A stretch of 64,000 bases of DNA from GCA-2688775 sp035293285 (GTDB taxonomy: Archaea; Nanobdellota; Nanobdellia; Woesearchaeales; GW2011-AR4): positions 89,605 to 153,604 of the forward strand of contig DATDOM010000093.1 in assembly GCA_035293285.1 (NCBI GenBank), given 5' to 3'. Made by a program: the position numbers and the translations under genes. The notes under the pieces were generated by a model. That model worked only from the letters and a program-made list of their open reading frames with translations, was not told where the DNA came from and searched no databases. This document shows positions 60,701-64,000 of the stretch, piece by piece. Within the stretch, counting starts at the first letter, position 1, and each line of letters opens with the position of its first letter.

Positions 60701-61049
60701 CATCTTTTTGGTGCTGGTGATGATGCTCTTTTTTCTCTTCTTTTAATTCATATTTTACTGAAGAGCTTTTTTCCTCTTTTTCGTCGCTTTTGAAAAATTT
60801 CTTGATCTTTCCAAAATCAATGCTTATCTCTCCGTCATCTTCTTTTGCATTGCCATGCTCTTTTTTCTCTTCCTTAAGCTCTGATTTTAAATCACTTGCC
60901 TGGGAAGTTTCGGGTTTTGATTCTTGGCTGTGATGGTGATGCTCTTTTGGCGATTCCTTTTTTTTGAAGAAGTTTTTTATCCTGCCAAAGTCAATATCTA
61001 CACTGTCATCATCTTTTGAATCTTCTGCCATTAACTGTATCAACCCCAT
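57786..61049 (-). CDS. aglB: Oligosaccharyltransferase AglB/STT3 with repeated N-terminal extension
   Basis: The 1087-residue protein has about 13 membrane helices (160-720) and a large outside domain. The catalytic WWDFG is at residues 749-753 and an acidic loop motif HVDTDPW lies in the membrane part. It transfers the lipid-linked glycan to Asn-x-Ser/Thr outside the cell. Residues 1-155 are an added cytoplasmic tail with four copies of a motif like (I/V)D(F/W)GK-I-x-x-FFK (starting near 17, 75, 120, 145) separated by charged and His-rich linkers. The TATA box (CTTTTTAAAAG, 61067-61078 region) fits a leaderless ATG at 61049; ATG 61031, with GGGGTTGA before it, is an alternative. Confidence 0.93.
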   Translation of the reverse strand: MGLIQLMAEDSKDDDSVDIDFGRIKNFFKKKESPKEHHHHSQESKPETSQASDLKSELKEEKKEHGNAKEDDGEISIDFGKIKKFFKSDEKEEKSSSVKYELKEEKKEHHHQHQKDDDEVSIDFGKIKNFFKSSGKEKEASDDEISVDWGKAFNFFKKYGIIFIALIPIILSVYVRMQAGSLPLTDQWATNTVLGNLQSQIRAGIDQQYPNLPDANKNALVDSEMQKILKAGTLQVQGQTVSINDYIKGTSNYFKQFFQDENGKNYMPDIDPYYWLRYANNIVDHGHPGDELRDGKPFDNHQLAPNGRFVTPDMFHSYFIAYFHKAVHIFIPSISLARSIMYVPVFLSAIAVLLVFLIARKIAGNTAGFFAAMIMAVNSAFLGRTLFGHVDTDPWVVVFPLIVTWLFVEAIGSKKIWKIVSLMVAAGFVTGIFTYAWTGWWYIFYFLLATLAGTFVYLVAINYKSIKNPKFFISHEGIRDTIMIGVVYFISSGVFITIFSGFREFSKSFRATLLFPAIKAPVFVNLWPNVLTTVAELNEGSINSVINSIGSSLFFFICLLGIVLSLYKGVGIKRKDWLYIAGSSVFYGIIFMNFGSGAAIYQSVSTITFLILITLPIWVKIVMSIYKKEESYDFEMAILLALWVASTIFASLKGIRFTLLLAPAFSVAFGVAIGMGYNYILKFLTGGLKVQKYVAGSILIILLLLVYINPIRGAIAAAGSDLPLVNDAWYSALTKIRQDSKPNAIITSWWDFGHHFKQIADRPVTFDGTTQTSPAAHWVGELLMVDSEEKAAGILRMLDCGGNKAYDKIYKANDDVHKSIKLVEELVSLNRAKAEKKLLDSGFDKKDAEEILTYTHCSPPEAYFIASEDMVGKSGVWAHFGAWSFERADLWYNVRKMPQDTAVEYMQSKFNYTKERAENTYFEMQAISSDSEANAWVSPWPSYGGSISCSRKDKETFECDNGLKINMTTKDVFGNSQSGIVRPKVVAFTNDEGLEIKKIESGNLDFGVTFIPKSPDEFEGIISHPDLTGSIFTQMFYMQGHGLKYFKPFDHERGLTGTDIYVYKLDWDAKNTTIIESYLTKPKLNNS

Positions 61050-61103
61050 ATCTCGGGAAAGATTGGCTTTTAAAAAGGTTTTGATAACAAAAAATTAGAA
61101 GTG

Positions 61104-61883
61104 TTAACTTATCTTGGAAGTTGCAGTGCCCAATAGATTATACTGTTCTTTAGTGTTATTTAATGTCTCCTGACAGGCTTGAAACAATCTAACTTTATCT
61201 ATTGGGGTTTGACCATCATAAATCTCAATTATCTGCTTATTATCCTTGGAAAATTTAGCTGTTAGAACCAAAGTACCCTTGGGATTTGGAGTTTTTACAT
61301 TTGGATCCGAAGATTCAATATGGACTATCTCTCCAGTGAGAGAATCTACAACCATCGTATAGAAATTTTCTTCAATGAACTGAGTATATCCTCTCGTTCT
61401 ATTCATATCAGCCTTACAAAACATTTCTCCAGTTAAATTTTCAAGATTTCTTCCAACATAAGTTCTTGACGCTTCCCTGATTTGTACTGCCCCCTCAAGT
61501 ACTCTTTTGACTGACTCAACTTTTCTTTCGTCAAACACAGAATCATCATCTCTTAACTGATGAATTCTGGAAAGATTAGATTTGGATATACCCAGGTAAC
61601 CTAAAGGCCCCATTAATCCCTCTCTTAATTGAGGATTATATTCCAAAGCTGCCCCCTTATAGGTGCCTTTTCCTGCATATTCTTCAACTGTGCTTATTGA
61701 GTAATCTATTATGTCCAACAAACTACCACTTAACTGTCTTTTTGTTAACTTATTTTTGTTTCCCAAGTAAGCTTCTGCAGTCTTAGTTATAAAAAAAGGA
61801 ATGTCTTGTCTCTGAATTAATGATACAATAAAAGGATCATTAAGAAATTCATTGTAATCCATCATTAATTCAGCACTGGCCAT
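61104..61883 (-). CDS. Unknown protein (259 aa)
   Basis: I do not recognise this protein. It is soluble; residues 1-170 look helical (LTKRQLSGSLLDIIDYSIST, RIHQLRDDDSVFDERKVESV) and the last 90 look beta-rich with FYTMVVDSLTGEIVHIESSD and GTLVLTAKFSKDNKQIIEIY. The central turn GPLGYLGISKSNLSRIHQLR could be a helix-turn-helix. A TATA box (TATATAAATATA, about 61908-61920) lies 27 nt upstream. Codon use is closer to the AT-rich island than to aglB. Confidence 0.6.
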   Translation of the reverse strand: MASAELMMDYNEFLNDPFIVSLIQRQDIPFFITKTAEAYLGNKNKLTKRQLSGSLLDIIDYSISTVEEYAGKGTYKGAALEYNPQLREGLMGPLGYLGISKSNLSRIHQLRDDDSVFDERKVESVKRVLEGAVQIREASRTYVGRNLENLTGEMFCKADMNRTRGYTQFIEENFYTMVVDSLTGEIVHIESSDPNVKTPNPKGTLVLTAKFSKDNKQIIEIYDGQTPIDKVRLFQACQETLNNTKEQYNLLGTATSKIS

Positions 61884-61961
61884 TTGTAAAAAGATTTCAA
61901 GGAAGTATATAAATATATCGTTTGTAACTATTTAAAAGTAATAACATACACTCATAGAATT

Positions 61962-63065
61962 TCACCCAAATATTTTTCCTGAAAATCCAAGAAATCTCGG
62001 CTCTTTCAAGAGCAAATTAGCAACCAAGGGAATTGGCGTGTCCCTGTCATACTTTTTCAGGATTTTTTTGACTTTTTCTTTGGCCATCAAATCAAGAAGC
62101 TTGTCATAGTCCTTGTCCTTGAAATTGTTCAGAATATTCCTGATTTTTAAATGCAGCAAAAGCTCGCGTCCTGAATGCTTTCTGAATTCTTTTGTATAAC
62201 TTTTTTGGTTCATTATGCAGTCGCTTAAAGTATTTGCCGCCTTTAATGAAGGAATTATTCCACCGCCTGTTGTTGCCTTCACTTGGGACGCTGCATCGCC
62301 AATTAAGTAAACATTATCTTTTTGGATTGTTTTTTTTGGATTGTAGAGGGGAATTAATCCAGATTCCCAGCATAAAATTTCCTTTTTTCCGGTAACTCTT
62401 TCCAAAAATTTATAGAAATAATCCTGCGCGTTTTCAAAGCATCCAATTCCGAGCCTTACAGTGCCTTCTGATTCAGGAACGACCCAGCCAAAGAAATTCG
62501 GAAAATCCTCGCCAAAATAAGTCTCAAAGGAACCCATGTCAATTTTGCACTTGACTTTTGCCTGCATTCCTATGTAGTTTTTTTGCGCACTCTCCATTCC
62601 GGCAGACTTCGCAACAGCAGAATATGGCCCGTCAGCGCCAACTATTACATCAGCTTTAATTTCCTTTGTCTTGTTGGCTTTCTTGTCCTTTACTTTTATT
62701 GAATTTTTTCCGTTAATTCCTATAAACTTATGCTCCATAAAATATTCTGCTCCTGCGTCTTTTGCCATGTCTGCAACAAACATGTCAAATTTATCGCGCC
62801 ACATGACAATCTCTTCTACATTTACTTCAACCCTATTATTCTTGGAAACGGCAACGACTTTGTTCAGTCTTTTTGCAATAACGTCTTGCTTAAGCTTAAA
62901 GAATTTTTCAATGGAATTGGTAACTATGCCTGTGCACTGAACAGGTTTCCCTACGTGCTCGTGCTCTTCAAAAACCTGCACTTTTTGCCCTTCCTTTGCC
63001 AAAAGATATGCGAGGTATGAGCCTGCCGGCCCTGCACCCATTATACTTATAGCCTGGTTTGTCAT
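61962..63065 (-). CDS. Geranylgeranyl reductase family flavoprotein
   Basis: The 367-residue protein has ISIMGAGPAGSYLAYLLAKE (FAD), GKPVQCTGIVTNSIEKFFKL (the CTG-containing block typical of GGR), VGADGPYSAVAKSAGMESAQ and VYLIGDAASQVKATTGGGII. GGRs saturate geranylgeranyl chains of archaeal membrane lipids or, in some lineages, of dolichol-like carriers. Either role fits beside aglB. A TATA box (TTTATATA, 63087-63094) lies 26 nt upstream (leaderless). Confidence 0.85.
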   Translation of the reverse strand: MTNQAISIMGAGPAGSYLAYLLAKEGQKVQVFEEHEHVGKPVQCTGIVTNSIEKFFKLKQDVIAKRLNKVVAVSKNNRVEVNVEEIVMWRDKFDMFVADMAKDAGAEYFMEHKFIGINGKNSIKVKDKKANKTKEIKADVIVGADGPYSAVAKSAGMESAQKNYIGMQAKVKCKIDMGSFETYFGEDFPNFFGWVVPESEGTVRLGIGCFENAQDYFYKFLERVTGKKEILCWESGLIPLYNPKKTIQKDNVYLIGDAASQVKATTGGGIIPSLKAANTLSDCIMNQKSYTKEFRKHSGRELLLHLKIRNILNNFKDKDYDKLLDLMAKEKVKKILKKYDRDTPIPLVANLLLKEPRFLGFSGKIFG

Positions 63066-63190
63066 AATTTTGGGAGTTTTTGCTCATTTATATAGGTTGT
63101 TTTATTTATTTTCAATATAGAAATTAAATAATTATTTAATTTGTAGGTTTTTACCGATTCTTCTGTTACCACTTTCAAATGCTCAAAAAA

Positions 63191-63208
63191 CGAAACATTT
63201 ATATACTA
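63191..63208 (+). promoter_or_regulatory. Strong BRE/TATA promoter of surface-protein gene
   Basis: CGAAAC (BRE-like) directly followed by ATTTATATAC is the best promoter in the window by eye. It lies about 80 nt before the ATG, so it predicts a leader of roughly 55 nt that carries the ribosome site AGGGGTGG (63271-63278). Confidence 0.7.
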
Positions 63209-63283
63209 GCGCTCACATAGTATGGTTTATTGTAGTTACTATATAATAATAACATTAATCAAATAAAAGAAGGGGTGGAAAAA

Positions 63284-64000
63284 ATGAAGACAAAAAACTC
63301 AATTTTAAGCGCAGTAATTATGGTATTTATGGTTTTAAATAGCTCATTTTCTTTTGCAGCTACATCTTTTGCATCAGGAGCATTCGATGTTTCAATCGAC
63401 AGGGTTGTAATGAACGGAAGCACTTTAGCTTCTTCAAAAACAAACCTTGTAAATGACGCAGATCAATTTTCTCTTTCAGTTGACATTACAGCAGTAAGGA
63501 ATCTTACAGGCGGCCATGTCGAGGCAACCCTAAGGGGAAAACAGTCAGGCGACTCAGTGTCGGATTCAAGCGAGACTTTTGATTTGGAAGCCGGAGACAG
63601 CGTGCAATCTGACCTTAACTTGATACTTGTTGACAAGCTAAAGCGGGAAACCCAGTTTGACTTGACAGTAAAAGTAATAGATGTAAGGGGAAGGTCTGAA
63701 ACAAAGACTTACGGAATAAGGACTGAATCAGCAGGCACAGGCTCAAGGTCAGGACTTGATATTTCAATTGACAGGATTTTTGTAAATGATGCTGTAATTG
63801 CCCCTTCAAGAACTAATTTTATAGACGAAGCAAATGATTTTAGTGTTGTAGTTGAATTCACAGCGCTTGAAAATCTTGAAAATGCACATGTTGAAGCAGT
63901 CTTAAAAGACTTGAACTCAGAAACTGTCGTGGCAGATGCATCACCTCTTTTTAACTTAAATGAAGACCAGAGCGCATTTGAGCCTTTGAGCCTTAGTTTA
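63284..64000 (+). CDS. Secreted repeat surface protein (3' partial)
   Basis: The first 25-26 residues are a signal peptide (IMVFMVLNSSFSFAA). Two tandem domains follow, beginning FDVSIDRVVMNGSTLASSKT at residue 34 and LDISIDRIFVNDAVIAPSRT at residue 158, a period of 124 residues with a matching V-D-I-T/V-E-F-T and GHVEA/AHVEA core. The frame is still open at the window end. Strong promoter and Shine-Dalgarno point to high expression. A surface (S-layer or stalk) protein is likely and would be an AglB target: N-x-S/T sites are present, for example NGS and NLT. Confidence 0.75.
   Translation, partial: MKTKNSILSAVIMVFMVLNSSFSFAATSFASGAFDVSIDRVVMNGSTLASSKTNLVNDADQFSLSVDITAVRNLTGGHVEATLRGKQSGDSVSDSSETFDLEAGDSVQSDLNLILVDKLKRETQFDLTVKVIDVRGRSETKTYGIRTESAGTGSRSGLDISIDRIFVNDAVIAPSRTNFIDEANDFSVVVEFTALENLENAHVEAVLKDLNSETVVADASPLFNLNEDQSAFEPLSLSL

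Noticed and set aside
1..64000. tRNA, rRNA genes and CRISPR arrays
   Set aside because: I looked in all gaps for T-loop GTTCRA patterns and for regularly spaced repeats and found none; a covariance-model search would settle it.

Overview
The window looks like chromosomal DNA of an archaeon, most likely a DPANN-type lineage (Woesearchaeota/Pacearchaeota-like; this placement is inference). The support is an AglB/STT3 oligosaccharyltransferase, a proteasome-activating nucleotidase, an archaeal-type tyrosyl-tRNA synthetase, a geranylgeranyl-reductase-like flavoprotein and archaeal promoters. Many starts have a TATA box 24-29 nt upstream and no Shine-Dalgarno, as expected of leaderless mRNAs. I used this rule to move several start codons. 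The base composition is AT-rich and genes are tightly packed. I found no tRNA, rRNA or CRISPR array.

Positions 1-28.7 kb form a surface-glycan island. It holds glycosyltransferases of families GT9, GT4 and GT2, two GT-C-like membrane proteins, a flippase, SDR epimerases, two methyltransferases and a radical SAM protein. A five-gene operon (16939 down to 12004) plus the dehydrogenase at 9472 should make a UDP-2,3-diacetamido-2,3-dideoxy-hexuronate, a sugar class known from methanogen N-glycans. A homing-endonuclease cassette (LAGLIDADG and HNH, 4506-6169) interrupts the island between 22-bp near-identical direct repeats. Three copies of a short palindromic element (9262, 16983, 24544) sit against promoters, two of them with 8-bp target duplications.

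Positions 29-37 kb hold a proteolysis cluster: PAN, two M29-type aminopeptidases, an M24 peptidase and an M16 peptidase, plus a candidate small RNA and a GC-rich structured spacer.

Positions 37.2-48.3 kb are an accessory island with a different, more AT-rich look. It starts with an ISH3-type transposase and ends at tyrS. It carries a DEDD exonuclease divergent from a winged-helix regulator with twin operators, a ribbon-helix-helix gene with its own operator next to a DruA (DUF4338) gene, a HerA-NurA pair, and four proteins I cannot identify. This is the best candidate for an undescribed (probably defence) system.

Positions 48.4-56.5 kb hold tyrS, a lipoprotein serpin, and a bacterial-style heptose pathway (gmhA, heptose kinase, gmhB, heptose adenylyltransferase). 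The pathway sits beside a ribbon-helix-helix protein fused to a degenerate nucleotidyltransferase and a perfect 17-bp palindrome in the gmhA promoter. A GT9 enzyme at each end of the glycan region could use the activated heptose.

Positions 56.8-64 kb hold a DUF2304-like protein, a GT2 enzyme, aglB with an unusual repeated cytoplasmic N-terminus, an unknown gene, a GGR-like reductase and the start of a secreted repeat protein with a strong promoter. Together the sugar-nucleotide enzymes, transferases, flippase and AglB describe one N-glycosylation system with heptose and diacetamido-uronic acid as likely components.
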